Below, piece by piece: positions 9,049 through 19,478 of a stretch of 64,000 bases of DNA. The stretch is taken from NCBI RefSeq assembly GCF_002368095.1, contig NZ_AP018227.1:8352001-8416000 (forward strand), in the 5' to 3' direction. The translations under genes were made by a program, and so were the position numbers. The stretch comes from Calothrix parasitica NIES-267 (lineage in GTDB: Bacteria > Cyanobacteriota > Cyanobacteriia > Cyanobacteriales > Nostocaceae). Positions within the stretch are counted from its first letter, which is position 1, and each line of letters opens with the position of its first letter. The notes below the pieces were generated by a model. That model saw nothing but the letters and a program-made list of their open reading frames with translations. It did no database searches and was not told where the DNA came from.

Positions 9049-9945
9049 TCATGCAGAAAGCAGAGTAGGTAATTGCAAAAATTCTTTAACTGTTTCCAAG
9101 TAAGTTTTAGAGTCTTCTAACATCGGGAAATGAGCCGTGTTAGAAATCATTACATACTCTACTTTGTCGCTTAACATAGCCGCTTTCCGCCCCATTTCGG
9201 CGGGAATGATTTTATCGTATTCCCCAGATATTAATAAGGTTGGTACTTTTACCTTGGCAAACTCTTTTGGCATTAATTCGGCCTGAGCTTTACTTACCGA
9301 AGTATAAATAGTATTCAAAGCTGCTTCGTAATCAGCTATCAAAAAGTCTTCTAAAAAAGCCTGACGTTCGGTTGCTTTTATAGAACGATACAGAAATCGT
9401 GCCATAAACATTCTGTCAACTAATGGAATTTTTCCTAACCATTCTGGACGGAATTTGACAACGTAGCCACCAAATTTATGAAAGGCTTCAAAAGACTTTT
9501 TGTCATACTCAAAAATACCACTACAAGTCAAAATTGCTTTTTCTATACGTTCTTGATATTGGTTAACAAACAAAGTCGCAATTGATGCTCCCATTGAATG
9601 AGCATTAACAAATACTCGTTCCAATTTCAATTCATCAAGCAATACAGCCAAATCCTCAGCGTATTCTTCTAACTCGTAGGTTAATTCTACTATTGCTTCT
9701 TCCTCTTTTTTGTCTTGAAGAGAATCTACTCTAGCAATAGGTTTTCCATGAGAACGACCAAAACCGCGCATATCGTATAGCAAACAATCAAACTGCTCTG
9801 ACAAAACCCGAGCGGTACTTTCCCAATATCTAGCGCTACCAGCCCAACCGTGGATAAAGACCATTACTGGTTTTGGCGAATCACTAGATATTTGTTTTAT
9901 CCACTGGTAATAATGTTCTACGCCCCGAACTTTAATATAAGCCAT
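9049..9945 (-). CDS. Alpha/beta hydrolase
   Basis: A 298-residue alpha/beta-fold hydrolase. The oxyanion segment is FIHGWAGSARYWE, the nucleophile elbow is NAHSMGAS (Ser), the acid is in SGEYDKIIP and the His is in SNTAHFPMLED. There is no signal peptide, so it is cytoplasmic. Family-level knowledge allows esterase, lipase or haloperoxidase-like activity, and the sequence does not decide between them. It lies between GntR (convergent) and clpX (same strand), separated from clpX by a strong terminator, so it is transcribed separately. Confidence 0.85.
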   Translation of the reverse strand: MAYIKVRGVEHYYQWIKQISSDSPKPVMVFIHGWAGSARYWESTARVLSEQFDCLLYDMRGFGRSHGKPIARVDSLQDKKEEEAIVELTYELEEYAEDLAVLLDELKLERVFVNAHSMGASIATLFVNQYQERIEKAILTCSGIFEYDKKSFEAFHKFGGYVVKFRPEWLGKIPLVDRMFMARFLYRSIKATERQAFLEDFLIADYEAALNTIYTSVSKAQAELMPKEFAKVKVPTLLISGEYDKIIPAEMGRKAAMLSDKVEYVMISNTAHFPMLEDSKTYLETVKEFLQLPTLLSA

Positions 9946-9969
9946 GCATCAAAAAATTTAATTTCAAAA

Positions 9970-10019
9970 ACAAAAAAATTAGAAGCTAAGAATTAACCCT
10001 AATTAATTCTCAACTTCTA
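9970..10019 (-). terminator. Intrinsic terminator of clpX
   Basis: Read on the minus strand, TAGAAG...AGAATTAA pairs with TTAATTCT...CTTCTA (10019 to 9980). A run of seven Ts follows at about 9972-9978. It starts 21 bp after the clpX stop. Confidence 0.75.
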
Positions 10020-10040
10020 ACTTTTAATTCCTTACTATAT

Positions 10041-11399
10041 TTAAGCTGATTCAGGCTTCGGTAGGGAAGAGGGATGTACCAACAATTCTGCTGTGGAACG
10101 CTTCTCTACCATTTCACGAGTGACCGTACAAATATTTACATCTTTACGAGAAGGTAATTCGTACATTACATCCAGCATCAGTTCTTCTACAATACCCCGT
10201 AATGCTCTAGCACCAGTCTTACGACGGTAAGCTTCTTGAGCAATTGCTTTCAGAGCTTCTGCATTAAACTCCAACTGAACGCTGTCCATATTCAACAGTT
10301 TTTGATACTGCTTGACCAAAGCACTGCGCGGCTTGGTTAATATCGACATCAGCGCTTCTTCATCAAGTGGATCTACTACTGCTACCATTGGAACCCTGCC
10401 AATAAATTCGGGTATCATCCCAAACTTAACCAAATCTCCTGGCTCCAAATGACGCACGGTATCAGCTACTCGCTTTTCCTTGGATTGACCTTCTCCTGGT
10501 TGTACAAATCCAATAGACTTTTTACCAGTTCTCTGCTCTACTACCTTTTCCAAACCTACGAAAGCACCACCACAGACGAATAAAATATTACTCGTATCAA
10601 TCTGAATGCAGTCTTGATAAGGGTGCTTGCGTCCTCCTTGAGGGGGTACGTTAGCAACGGTTCCTTCAAGCATTTTCAACAAAGCTTGCTGTACCCCTTC
10701 TCCAGAAACATCTCGCGTTATCGAGGGATTTTCGCTTTTGCGAGCAATCTTATCAATTTCATCGATGTAGATAATTCCACGTTGCGCTTCTTCAACATCC
10801 AAATCGGCAACCTGTAGGAGTCGCAGCAAAATATTTTCTACGTCTTCTCCTACATAACCAGCCTCGGTTAAGGTAGTAGCGTCAGCAACCGCAAAAGGTA
10901 CATCAAGAATTTTTGCTAAAGTCTGTGCCAACAGAGTCTTACCGCACCCTGTGGGACCAATCAACAAAATATTTGATTTTTGAAGTTCTACTGAATCCGA
11001 GTCCTCACCTTCGTCTTTGCCCCCCTCCTTAGAACTATTCACCAGTGACAATCTTTTGTAATGATTGTATACCGCTACTGAAAGTACCTTTTTGGCTTCG
11101 TCTTGACCAATAACGTGTTCGTCTAGGTATTTCTTAATCTCTCGCGGTTTGGGTATTTGATTAAACGAGAGACTGGCAGAGCGGGTACGGCGTTTCTGAG
11201 GTGGCTCCGAACGCGGTGCTGGCTGCGAAGCAGTTGCTGCGCTATTCGTATCGAGCAGTTCCTCGTCTAATATCTCGTTACACAAGTCAACACACTCATC
11301 GCAAATGTAGACTCCCGGTCCAGCGATTAGTTTGCGTACCTGCTCTTGAGATTTTCCACAAAATGAACATTTTAAATGGGAGTCGTACTTACCTGTCAT
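10041..11399 (-). CDS. clpX: ATP-dependent Clp protease ATP-binding subunit ClpX
   Basis: A 452-residue AAA+ unfoldase that feeds substrates to ClpP. The N-terminal zinc-binding domain shows CSFCGKSQ and later ICDECVDLC. Walker A is [14 protein letters not shown], Walker B is [11 protein letters not shown], and the sensor and pore segments are conserved ([26 protein letters not shown]). It is the last gene of the classic tig-clpP-clpX operon, 9 bp after clpP. Full length for the family, with no abnormalities. Confidence 0.98.
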   Translation of the reverse strand: MTGKYDSHLKCSFCGKSQEQVRKLIAGPGVYICDECVDLCNEILDEELLDTNSAATASQPAPRSEPPQKRRTRSASLSFNQIPKPREIKKYLDEHVIGQDEAKKVLSVAVYNHYKRLSLVNSSKEGGKDEGEDSDSVELQKSNILLIGPTGCGKTLLAQTLAKILDVPFAVADATTLTEAGYVGEDVENILLRLLQVADLDVEEAQRGIIYIDEIDKIARKSENPSITRDVSGEGVQQALLKMLEGTVANVPPQGGRKHPYQDCIQIDTSNILFVCGGAFVGLEKVVEQRTGKKSIGFVQPGEGQSKEKRVADTVRHLEPGDLVKFGMIPEFIGRVPMVAVVDPLDEEALMSILTKPRSALVKQYQKLLNMDSVQLEFNAEALKAIAQEAYRRKTGARALRGIVEELMLDVMYELPSRKDVNICTVTREMVEKRSTAELLVHPSSLPKPESA

Positions 11400-11408
11400 A
11401 CCAGCCTC

Positions 11409-12113
11409 TTATTTCACACTAGTGACGTTTTCCCCTGCTGGGGGAAGATTTTGTCTGGAGATAACCTGGTCGATTAATCCATAATTTGTAGCTTCAGATG
11501 CCGACATGAAAAAATCACGCTCGGTATCAGCCTCTATTTTTTCTAATGGTTGACCAGTATGAGATGCTAAAATCTCATTCAACTTAGACTTATGATAAAG
11601 AATTTCTTTAGCTTGGATTTCTATATCCACTGCCTGCCCTTGGGCACCGCCTAATGGCTGGTGAATCATAATCCGCGAATCAGGAAGAGACATGCGCTTT
11701 CCTGCGGTTCCTGCTGTTAGTAATAAAGCACCCATACTAGCAGCCAATCCAAAACATATAGTTACTACGTCTGGACGAATTTGTTGAATTGTATCATAAA
11801 TTGCCATGCCTGCCGTAACTGAGCCGCCAGGGGAATTTATGTAGATTTGAATATCTTTTTCTGAATCATCAGCGTCCAGAAATAGTAGTTGAGCGACAAG
11901 TGAGTTAGCAACTGCATCATCTATGGGAGTTCCCAAGAAGATAATCCGCTCTCTTAGGAGACGCGAATATATGTCAAAAGCTCTTTCCCCCATGCCTGAT
12001 TGTTCCACTACCGTTGGCAGCATGGAAGTAGAATCCGGGCTATCGCTTTGCGAATAAATAGATAATTGATTCAAACTACTAACTGGGTAATTTCCCGACT
12101 GCGATACAAGCAT
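11409..12113 (-). CDS. clpP: ATP-dependent Clp protease proteolytic subunit ClpP
   Basis: Serine protease of the Clp complex. The catalytic Ser is in [11 protein letters not shown], the His in IMIHQPLGG and the Asp in the following region. The mature core begins at [21 protein letters not shown]. The longest frame starts at 12131; I place the start at the internal ATG at 12113 (MLVSQSGN), because related cyanobacterial ClpP proteins carry a similar leader of about 30 residues. A shorter start at MLPTVV is also possible. It is 9 bp upstream of clpX and 342 bp downstream of tig, the usual cyanobacterial order. Confidence 0.95.
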   Translation of the reverse strand: MLVSQSGNYPVSSLNQLSIYSQSDSPDSTSMLPTVVEQSGMGERAFDIYSRLLRERIIFLGTPIDDAVANSLVAQLLFLDADDSEKDIQIYINSPGGSVTAGMAIYDTIQQIRPDVVTICFGLAASMGALLLTAGTAGKRMSLPDSRIMIHQPLGGAQGQAVDIEIQAKEILYHKSKLNEILASHTGQPLEKIEADTERDFFMSASEATNYGLIDQVISRQNLPPAGENVTSVK

Positions 12114-12455
12114 AAAAGTTATAGATGACAATTAAGACAACAGTAGCTTTCGTAACAGCAATTACTGCTCGTTTATAACAATAACCGAATTTCAATAAGA
12201 GAGTATGTTTTAACCATTATGCCTCATATAAATAAAGAACGTGTGGAGGTTCGTCGATTTGCTCAACACTTCTAGGGCATAATTAGCCTCAACTTTAAGT
12301 TTTATTAATTTTATTGAAGTTGATGCGCTTCTTTTTTCAATTTTAATCTAAGCGAGTTAGCACTCAGCAACCGGAGTTTACAGCGTGACAGCTTTATAGC
12401 AGGACGCATATATTTTACTGATTGTAAACTTATTGCTGAGCGCTACTAACCGTCA
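12114..12455. other. tig-clpP intergenic region
   Basis: About 340 bp without a gene between trigger factor and clpP. No clear terminator is visible, so read-through from tig plus an internal clpP promoter is likely. No other element recognised. Confidence 0.5.
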
Positions 12456-13904
12456 TTACTCTTCTGCTGTAGACGAGACAGTTTGTTCTTGGGATTCGGA
12501 AGAACCTGAATCACTTTCTTCAGTTTCAATAGACTCTGTAGTTTCTTCAGTATCTTCGGCCTCTGGTGGATTCAAAGAACCTTCCGGAACGAGTTCAATT
12601 GAAGAACGTTCTAACAGCCAGTCGATGATTTTTTCAGTCAATAATTCGTTTTCGACTGCTTCTTTTACTCTATCTGGGTCAACATCCTCCCCAGAGTATT
12701 CTTCCATTACTTCTTTTTTCCTAGATTCTATTTCTTCGGGTGTAGTTTTAATAGATTCGCGTTCGCCAACTTCCCGCAAAGCCAGAGTTCTTTGCAATCT
12801 GTCGAGTGCTTCCGGACGCGAACGTTCGCGCAATTGAGGAATAGTATCTTGGTTGAATAGTTTCTTGATATCCAAACCTTGTTGGGAAAGGCGCATTGCT
12901 GTTTGGGTCAACATTGCATCAACTTCCTGCTGAATCATTGTTTCAGGCAGGTCAAATGTTGCATGCTTGACTAACTCGTTTAACAAAGCTTCTTGTTTTT
13001 TCGCTTTAGCGTTATCTTCACTTTCCTTTTTAAACCGCTCTTCTAAAGAATTGCGTAATTCGGCTAAATTATCAAATTCGCTAACTTCCTGAGCAAAATC
13101 ATCATTTAGTTCGGGAAGTTCTTTTTCCTTAAGTTCTTTAAGGGTCACAGTAAATTTAGCTGAAGCACCTGCTAATTCCTCATTAGCATAAGGGTCTGGA
13201 AACTGAGCTTCAACTTCTTTGGTTTCTCCAGGATTCATCCCGACTATCCCTGTGATAAAACCAGGAATAAACTTATCTTCCTCTAGGTCAACCTGAAAAT
13301 CGGTGGCTTCAGCACCATCAATTGCTTCAAGTTCAGCTTCTGGGTCTGCACCTTCTTTGGGAGCCAAAAAACCTTTAAAATCAAGAATAGCAGTATCTCC
13401 CAACTGTGCTGGACGACCTTCTACCGGAATTAAAGTCGCCATCTGCTGACGCTCCGAATCTAAAACTTTATCTACTTGCTCGGTGTCATATTTAACTTCT
13501 TCAGCTTGAAACTGCAAACCTGAATATTCGCTCAAATCAATAGACGGTGGTACATCTACTGCAGCCGAAAAAGTTAAGGGTTTCCCTGGCTCATAATTCT
13601 CAATGAGTTCTTCAAAAGAAGAGCGTAACTCTGGTTGACCAATAGCTTCAATACTTTCCTGCTTTACCGCTTCACCAATGCCATCTTGAATTAATTCTTC
13701 AAGAGCGGCAGCTTTGATACGAGTTTTTCCCAAACGCTGTAACAATATCTGCCGGGGCACCTTGCCTTTGCGAAACCCTGAAATATTGGCTTGACGGGCG
13801 TAATTTTGGATTACCTTTTCATAGCTCTGCTTGGTTTTTTCCGGTGCAATCTCGATTTCTAAACCAATTTGACTGGCTGGCAGTTTTTCCTGGGTAACTT
13901 TCAT
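12456..13904 (-). CDS. tig: Trigger factor (ribosome-associated chaperone, PPIase)
   Basis: A 482-residue trigger factor. The N-terminal ribosome-binding domain holds the signature ISGFRKGKVPRQIL. A central FKBP-type PPIase domain follows (about 165-250, GDTAILDFKGFL to GETKEVEAQFPDPY). The C-terminal helical chaperone domain ends in a long acidic tail rich in E, S and T (EDTEETTESIETEESDSGSS), which is common in cyanobacterial Tig. It is the first gene of the tig-clpP-clpX cluster and binds nascent chains at the ribosome exit. Confidence 0.97.
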   Translation of the reverse strand: MKVTQEKLPASQIGLEIEIAPEKTKQSYEKVIQNYARQANISGFRKGKVPRQILLQRLGKTRIKAAALEELIQDGIGEAVKQESIEAIGQPELRSSFEELIENYEPGKPLTFSAAVDVPPSIDLSEYSGLQFQAEEVKYDTEQVDKVLDSERQQMATLIPVEGRPAQLGDTAILDFKGFLAPKEGADPEAELEAIDGAEATDFQVDLEEDKFIPGFITGIVGMNPGETKEVEAQFPDPYANEELAGASAKFTVTLKELKEKELPELNDDFAQEVSEFDNLAELRNSLEERFKKESEDNAKAKKQEALLNELVKHATFDLPETMIQQEVDAMLTQTAMRLSQQGLDIKKLFNQDTIPQLRERSRPEALDRLQRTLALREVGERESIKTTPEEIESRKKEVMEEYSGEDVDPDRVKEAVENELLTEKIIDWLLERSSIELVPEGSLNPPEAEDTEETTESIETEESDSGSSESQEQTVSSTAEE

Positions 13905-14766
13905 AGACTTGAATTATGTTTATGCTACTTTTTGAACGAGAAGTTGGCGAACGTCTGATGCGTTGTGCTTGTCGAAGGAGATTAATATTATTATTCCTGA
14001 CAACTCTTTCCTCGAAATATCCGGGAACCTAACGATGTTACTTAGAGGCGTGCGAATTTGAAATTAAATTTCTTTAAACGCAGTCAAGGCTGGTGAGTTT
14101 CGGTAGCAAAAGTTGATATTAACTGCAAAACTCAGATTATATTTGTGGGATTTGCACTCAACAAGCAGCGAGTAACCGTGATATCCTTAGTTTCAACAAT
14201 ACTCTTTTTTATTTCAACAACTGTTTTGTGAAATAAGAATTTTATGTACTTAGCTGAGTCAAAGCGATAACTTCAACTACAATCCGGTGAATTATATCAT
14301 TATTATTTCTGTTCGCCTGCCTGCTTGAAAATGAAATCCATCTGAATCATAGTACATCAAGCCTTCTAGTTAATGCTCTTTTACTTCATGTCCCTTCCCC
14401 AAACTGGACTTTGGGCGAACGTATATATAGTTTGCGGTATTATTTGACTTCTTCGGACCGGAATGTTGTATAATATATACTTTATGTATCCTTTAATGTA
14501 TAAAAATATTATTTATTGGTAAAATTTCAGTTGGTAACAAATTAATAAATGTTGTAACGTAAGGAACTCGAAAGAAAGTACTGGATAAGAAAATATTTGA
14601 GGCGGGAGTTAAGTAAACTGGTAAATATAGTTTTTTCTAATATTAAAAATAATTTACAAATCCAGCGGAATTAGTTTAAATGCGATTAAGGTATTACGAC
14701 TTTTCGTTTCGTGGATATATAAAAAATGAATTGCAGATAATACTTTTTTGAGAGGAGGAAATTAAT
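13905..14766. other. Divergent tig/asd intergenic region
   Basis: 862 bp without a supported gene; it carries the divergent promoters of tig and asd. The only clear element is the candidate sigma-70-type promoter listed at 14444-14474. It is AT-rich with no repeats of note. Confidence 0.55.
14444..14474 (+). promoter_or_regulatory. Candidate sigma-70-type promoter for asd
   Basis: TTGACT (14444-14449) and TATAAT (14469-14474) are separated by 19 bp, longer than ideal. TGTATA two bases upstream would give 17 bp. It lies about 290 bp before the asd start, so the leader would be long. Confidence 0.35.
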
Positions 14767-15789
14767 TTGCAAACTGGTTATCGTGTAGCTATTCTGGGAG
14801 CAACTGGTGCTGTAGGCACAGAATTGTTAGAATTACTTGAAGAAAGAAATTTTCCTGCATCTGAGCTAAAGTTATTGGCTTCAGAACGTAGTGCTGGGAA
14901 ACAATTACCTTTTAAAGGAGAAAAATTATCAGTAGAACCAGTAAGCGAAGCCGCTTTGGAAGGCGTAGATTTAGTTCTAGCTTCTGCTGGAGGTTCTATT
15001 TCTAAAATTTGGGCACCAAAGGCAGTAGAGAAAGGTGCAGTGGTAGTTGATAATTCCAGTGCTTTCCGGATGAACCCTGAAGTTCCTTTAGTGGTTCCAG
15101 AAGTAAATCCTGAAGATGTTATTAAGCATAAGGGTATTGTTGCAAATCCTAATTGCACAACTATCTTAATGTTAGTAGGAATATTTCCCTTGCATAAAGT
15201 GAAGCCTATTAAACGCATTGTTGTAGCTACTTATCAGTCTGCTAGCGGTGCCGGTGCCCAAGCAATGGAAGAGGTTAAAAATCAAAGTATAGATATTTTA
15301 GAGGGAAAAGAACCAGTAGCAAAAATATTTCCTTACCCATTAGCATTTAACCTATTCCCGCATAATACTCCTTTGAACTCAGCAGGTTATTGCGAGGAAG
15401 AAATGAAAATGGTTAATGAAACTCGCAAAATTTTTAATAATCAAGATATTAGGATTACTGCAACTTGCATTAGAGTTCCAGTCTTACGCGCTCATTCAGA
15501 GGCAATCAATTTAGAATTTGAAACACCTTTTGATGTAGAACAAGCAAGAGAAGTTTTGGGTAAATCTGCTGGTGTAAAATTAATAGAAGATTGGCAAGCA
15601 AATTATTTTCCTATGCCATTAGAAGCTACGGGAAAAGATGACGTTTTAGTAGGAAGAATTCGTCAGGATATTTCTAGTGATTGCGGTTTAGAACTGTGGT
15701 TGTGTGGCGACCAAATCCGCAAAGGTGCTGCTCTAAATGCAGTCCAAATTGCCGAGCTATTAGTTGATAAGAATATGCTGGGAACATGA
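14767..15789 (+). CDS. asd: Aspartate-semialdehyde dehydrogenase
   Basis: A 340-residue NADP-dependent enzyme converting aspartyl phosphate to aspartate semialdehyde, the branch point to lysine, diaminopimelate, threonine and methionine. The Rossmann motif GATGAVGTEL is at the N-terminus, the catalytic Cys is in VANPNCTTILM, and the His/Arg substrate region is IRVPVLRAHSEA. The start is TTG at 14767, supported by AGAGGAGG at about 14751-14758, an 8-nt spacing. It is followed by dapA and rnj on the same strand, a common cyanobacterial order. Confidence 0.97.
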   Translation: MQTGYRVAILGATGAVGTELLELLEERNFPASELKLLASERSAGKQLPFKGEKLSVEPVSEAALEGVDLVLASAGGSISKIWAPKAVEKGAVVVDNSSAFRMNPEVPLVVPEVNPEDVIKHKGIVANPNCTTILMLVGIFPLHKVKPIKRIVVATYQSASGAGAQAMEEVKNQSIDILEGKEPVAKIFPYPLAFNLFPHNTPLNSAGYCEEEMKMVNETRKIFNNQDIRITATCIRVPVLRAHSEAINLEFETPFDVEQAREVLGKSAGVKLIEDWQANYFPMPLEATGKDDVLVGRIRQDISSDCGLELWLCGDQIRKGAALNAVQIAELLVDKNMLGT

Positions 15790-15897
15790 GCAAATAATGC
15801 TTAGACTTGATTAATTAAGATATCCAAATAATTAGTTATAAAAAAACACGGTAGATAATTGTTATTTATTAATCACTATTAATTTAAAGGATAAAAA

Positions 15898-15969
15898 ATG
15901 ATGAACGAGGTATCATTTGCCCTTGAAGAAGAATTGGCTTTCACTTATCAAAATATAGACAGCCACTAA
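15898..15969 (+). CDS. Possible 23-aa small ORF between asd and dapA
   Basis: ATGATG...TAA encodes MMNEVSFALEEELAFTYQNIDSH and is preceded by AAAGGA six bases upstream, a good Shine-Dalgarno. It ends 40 bp before the dapA GTG. It could be a leader peptide, a remnant or chance. No attenuator hairpin is obvious after it. Confidence 0.3.
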   Translation: MMNEVSFALEEELAFTYQNIDSH

Positions 15970-16009
15970 CCGATATAGAAACTGCCTTTATGTAATTAGG
16001 AGTAAATTA

Positions 16010-16903
16010 GTGGTCGTAGATTTTGGAAACGTTATAACCGCGATTGTTACGCCGTTTAAGGAAGATGGTAGCGTCAATTACGATGTTGCTCAAAAGTTAG
16101 CCGTACATCTGGCTGAAAATGGTACGGATACATTTATAGTATGCGGAACTACTGGTGAATCTCCCAGTATGACTTGGGATGAGGAATACCAACTTTTCAA
16201 GTGTATATTGCAAGCTGTATCAGGTAAAGCAAAAGTAATTGCAGGATGTGGTTCTAATTCCACGAAAGAAGCTGTTGCAGCTACGCAAGAAGCAGCTAAA
16301 ATTGGAGTACATGGTTCATTGCAAGTTGTACCTTATTACAACAAACCCCCGCAAAGCGGACTTTATCGTCATTTTCAGGCTGTAGCAGAAGCTGTACCCG
16401 AACTGCCTTTACTGTTATATAACGTTCCGGGTCGTACTGGTCAAAACTTACAGCCCCAAACGGTAGCTCGTTTAGCTGAAACTGAAAATATTATCGGTAT
16501 AAAAGAATCAACTGGAAATATCGATCAAGCGAGTGAAATGCGACGCTTCACATCGCAGGAATTTCAGATTTATTCTGGTGATGATTACATGACTTTACCT
16601 TTGTTATCTATTGGGGCAAAGGGTATAGTAAGTGTGGCTTCTCATCTAGTCGGTTTGCAATTACAGCAGATGATTCAAGCCTTTAAAGATGGAAAAGTTC
16701 AAGCCGCTAGAGATGTACATCTGAAACTTTTTCCATTGTTCAAAATTTTATTTGCCACTGCAAATCCCATTCCGGTTAAAGCAGCTTTAAGACTTCAGGG
16801 ATGGGACGTGGGTTCGACTCGTTTACCTTTATACGAGCCTGAATCTGATTTAAATCAACAATTAGAAAAAGTCCTCAAAGAATTAGATTTGACAAAAGTT
16901 TAA
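16010..16903 (+). CDS. dapA: 4-hydroxy-tetrahydrodipicolinate synthase
   Basis: A 297-residue TIM-barrel aldolase condensing aspartate semialdehyde with pyruvate, the first step of the diaminopimelate/lysine pathway, directly using the Asd product. The Schiff-base Lys is in IIGIKESTGN, the catalytic Tyr in LLLYNVPGRTGQN, and the N-terminal CGTTGESPS motif is present. The start is GTG at 16010, with TAGGAGT about 8 bp upstream. Second gene of the asd-dapA-rnj cluster. Confidence 0.97.
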   Translation: MVVDFGNVITAIVTPFKEDGSVNYDVAQKLAVHLAENGTDTFIVCGTTGESPSMTWDEEYQLFKCILQAVSGKAKVIAGCGSNSTKEAVAATQEAAKIGVHGSLQVVPYYNKPPQSGLYRHFQAVAEAVPELPLLLYNVPGRTGQNLQPQTVARLAETENIIGIKESTGNIDQASEMRRFTSQEFQIYSGDDYMTLPLLSIGAKGIVSVASHLVGLQLQQMIQAFKDGKVQAARDVHLKLFPLFKILFATANPIPVKAALRLQGWDVGSTRLPLYEPESDLNQQLEKVLKELDLTKV

Positions 16904-17178
16904 ATGATGTAGTATCGAAAAATGTTGTAAAATATAATACATATAATAACTTTCAACAGGCTTGGTTTTTAAAGATAATAGTGTTGCAATTGGTCGATAA
17001 ACTTTTTTTATCGCGGTATTTGAAATCCGTTTTTTTGGCAATTCAACATTAATCAGCATCTTATTTATTAAAAGACTACGCAGGGAAAGATAAGAATAAA
17101 AGTTTGTCCTCTAGAAAACTTTAATCAAGCTTTTATCTGAAAAGAAAAATCCAACTAATTTATTAACTAAGGAAAAAC

Positions 17179-18954
17179 ATGGCTAAAAAGGAAGTAACTT
17201 CTGCCCTTAAAATTATTCCATTGGGCGGACTGCACGAAATTGGCAAAAATACTTGTATTTTTGAATATGATGACGAAATTATTCTCTTAGATGCTGGTTT
17301 AGCCTTTCCTACCGAGCAGATGCATGGGGTAAACATAGTCTTACCTGACATGACTTACGTCAGGGAAAATCGCCATAAAATTAAGGGTATGATTGTTACC
17401 CACGGTCATGAAGACCATATTGGCGGTATTGCTTTTCATTTAAAACAGTTTGATATTCCCGTGATTCACGGACCTCGACTGGCTATGGCAATGCTAGAGC
17501 GGAAATTAGAAGAAGCCGGAGTTCGCGATCGCACCGAATTAAAAAGTGTCAGACCCCGAGACATGGTGAGGATTGGTCAAAACTTCTTAGTAGAATATAT
17601 CCGTAATACCCACAGTATATGCGATAGTTTCACAGTCGCAATTCATACTCCGTTAGGGGTAGTAATTCATTCCGGAGATTTCAAAGTTGATCACACACCA
17701 GTAGACGGGGAACACTTTGATTTGCAAAGGTTAGCCGAACATGGTGAAAAAGGCGTACTGTGCTTGATGAGCGATTCGACCAACGCAGAAGTGCCTGGAT
17801 TTACCCCTTCAGAACGTTCGGTTTATCCGAATTTAGAAAAAATTGTCATGCAAGCTGAAGGTAGACTTTTCATTACTACCTTTGCTTCCTCGGTACATCG
17901 TATCAATATGGTTTTGCAGTTAGCGCAAAAGCATGGTCGAGCAGTATCTGTAGTCGGGCGTTCGATGTTGAATTTGATTGCCCACGCTCGCAATCTTGGC
18001 TACATCAAATGCGAAGATAAACTATTTCAACCTTTGCATGTGGCTCGTAGTTTGCCAGATGATAAAGTATTGATTTTAACTACTGGTTCTCAAGGCGAAA
18101 CGATGGCGGCGATGACACGTATTGCTAGGGGAGAACATCCTCACATCAAGATACGTGAAGGAGATACAGTTGCGTTTTCTGCTAATCCTATACCTGGAAA
18201 CACCATTGCAGTGGTTGGGGTTATTGATAAATTAATGCAGCAAGGTGCCAAAGTTATTTACGGTCGTTCTCACGGAATTCACGTTTCCGGTCACGGGTGT
18301 CAGGAAGACCATAAGTTGATGCTTGCTTTGACAAAGCCTAAATTTTTCTTACCAGTTCATGGCGAACATAGAATGTTAGTCAAACATTCTCAGACAGCTC
18401 AAAGCATGGGTATCCCTGCCGATAATATGGTGATTATTGAGAATGGGAATATTGTTGAATTAACTGAAAATTCCATAGGTGTTGCTGGGAAAGTACCATC
18501 AGGTTTGGAACTAGTAGATACTTCTGGTTCTGGTATGGTTAGCGATAAAGTGTTGCTAGAGCGTCAGCGAATGGCAGAAGAAGGTATCGTTACCGTTGCA
18601 GCAGCAGTTGATTGGGCTGGTAAAATGCTTGCAAAACCCGAGATTCACCTACGAGGTGTGGTCACGAGTATGGAAAAATCGATGGTGCAAAAATGGGTAC
18701 AGCAGCGATTTGAGGAAATATTGGCCTTACGTTGGGAAGAATTTGGTCAGCCTTTGAACGGGAAAAAACCAGATATCGACTGGGGTGGTTTTCAAGAAGC
18801 GATAGAACGAGATTTGGCGCGTAATTTACGTCGAGAGTTGCGATGTCAACCTACTGTTACATTGTTGATGCAGATTCCGGATGAACCACCTGCAAAATTT
18901 ACAGATGGTAGAAGGAGACGTACTCGTACTGCTGCTCAACAAGTTGCGTCATAA
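17179..18954 (+). CDS. rnj: Ribonuclease J
   Basis: A 591-residue metallo-beta-lactamase/beta-CASP ribonuclease with endo- and 5'-exonuclease activity in RNA processing and turnover. The metal motif is VTHGHEDHIGG, followed by HSGDFKVDH, the beta-CASP region (TTFASSVHRI, TTGSQGE) and HVSGHG plus PVHGEHRM. The C-terminal domain is complete. Like most cyanobacterial RNase J it ends in a basic tail (GRRRRTRTAAQQ). It lies downstream of dapA, 275 bp away, so it may have its own promoter, and is followed by a terminator-like hairpin. Confidence 0.96.
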   Translation: MAKKEVTSALKIIPLGGLHEIGKNTCIFEYDDEIILLDAGLAFPTEQMHGVNIVLPDMTYVRENRHKIKGMIVTHGHEDHIGGIAFHLKQFDIPVIHGPRLAMAMLERKLEEAGVRDRTELKSVRPRDMVRIGQNFLVEYIRNTHSICDSFTVAIHTPLGVVIHSGDFKVDHTPVDGEHFDLQRLAEHGEKGVLCLMSDSTNAEVPGFTPSERSVYPNLEKIVMQAEGRLFITTFASSVHRINMVLQLAQKHGRAVSVVGRSMLNLIAHARNLGYIKCEDKLFQPLHVARSLPDDKVLILTTGSQGETMAAMTRIARGEHPHIKIREGDTVAFSANPIPGNTIAVVGVIDKLMQQGAKVIYGRSHGIHVSGHGCQEDHKLMLALTKPKFFLPVHGEHRMLVKHSQTAQSMGIPADNMVIIENGNIVELTENSIGVAGKVPSGLELVDTSGSGMVSDKVLLERQRMAEEGIVTVAAAVDWAGKMLAKPEIHLRGVVTSMEKSMVQKWVQQRFEEILALRWEEFGQPLNGKKPDIDWGGFQEAIERDLARNLRRELRCQPTVTLLMQIPDEPPAKFTDGRRRRTRTAAQQVAS

Positions 18955-18985
18955 TTTCGGGAAAAGGAAATTGTTGATTTAACTC

Positions 18986-19024
18986 AAATTCCCCCTTTCT
19001 ATACTTAGAAGGGGGATTTTGATT
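18986..19024 (+). terminator. Intrinsic terminator of rnj
   Basis: AATTCCCCCTTTCT pairs with AGAAGGGGGATT around a 6-nt loop (18987-19017, one bulged T), then TTTTGATT. It starts about 30 bp after the rnj stop. Confidence 0.7.
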
Positions 19025-19453
19025 ATGAGGTAATTTATTTTTAGCAATAAATTATATAGGTGTAAGTAGGTGGGTGAAAAAAATTATAGCTACGTCATTG
19101 CGAACGTAACAAAGTGGAGTGAAGTAATCGCAAGGTTTTCAGGGATTTTACATTACTTCACATAGTTAGGTTTATTCCCACCTAGCTACTTAGTACTACG
19201 TAATTATGTTAGGACATGAATAAGAAACCTATAACTCGCAAACCTTTGACCTTCGCGTAGGGCTGCCATATATAGCATTATTATTAAATGCAATTAAGAA
19301 ACAATCGGTGAAAATTCGGCTGATAGGGATGTCCGCATCACGGTAATCTACTCAACTCAAACGAAAACTGCTATATCTATTTTTGTTAATTTACCAAAAA
19401 ATAGATTTTAGGGGTTGCTAAATAAAAATATGAAAATGTGATTTCACATTGAA

Positions 19454-19478
19454 AGAGACGTAGCAGTGCTACGTCTCT
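19454..19478. repeat. Dispersed palindrome AGAGACGTAGCA-N-TGCTACGTCTCT
   Basis: A perfect palindrome with 12-bp arms and a single central base. A close relative with GTTGCA/TGCAAC arms is at 59925-59947. The compensated changes between the two copies show that the hairpin, not the exact sequence, is conserved. Confidence 0.7.

Noticed and set aside
12433-12837. Ser-rich plus-strand frame opposite the 3' end of tig
   Set aside because: Its Ser-rich composition is the antisense image of the acidic E/T/S tail of trigger factor.
14778-15218. 146-codon minus-strand frame inside asd
   Set aside because: Lies wholly antisense to the clearly conserved asd gene; a shadow frame.
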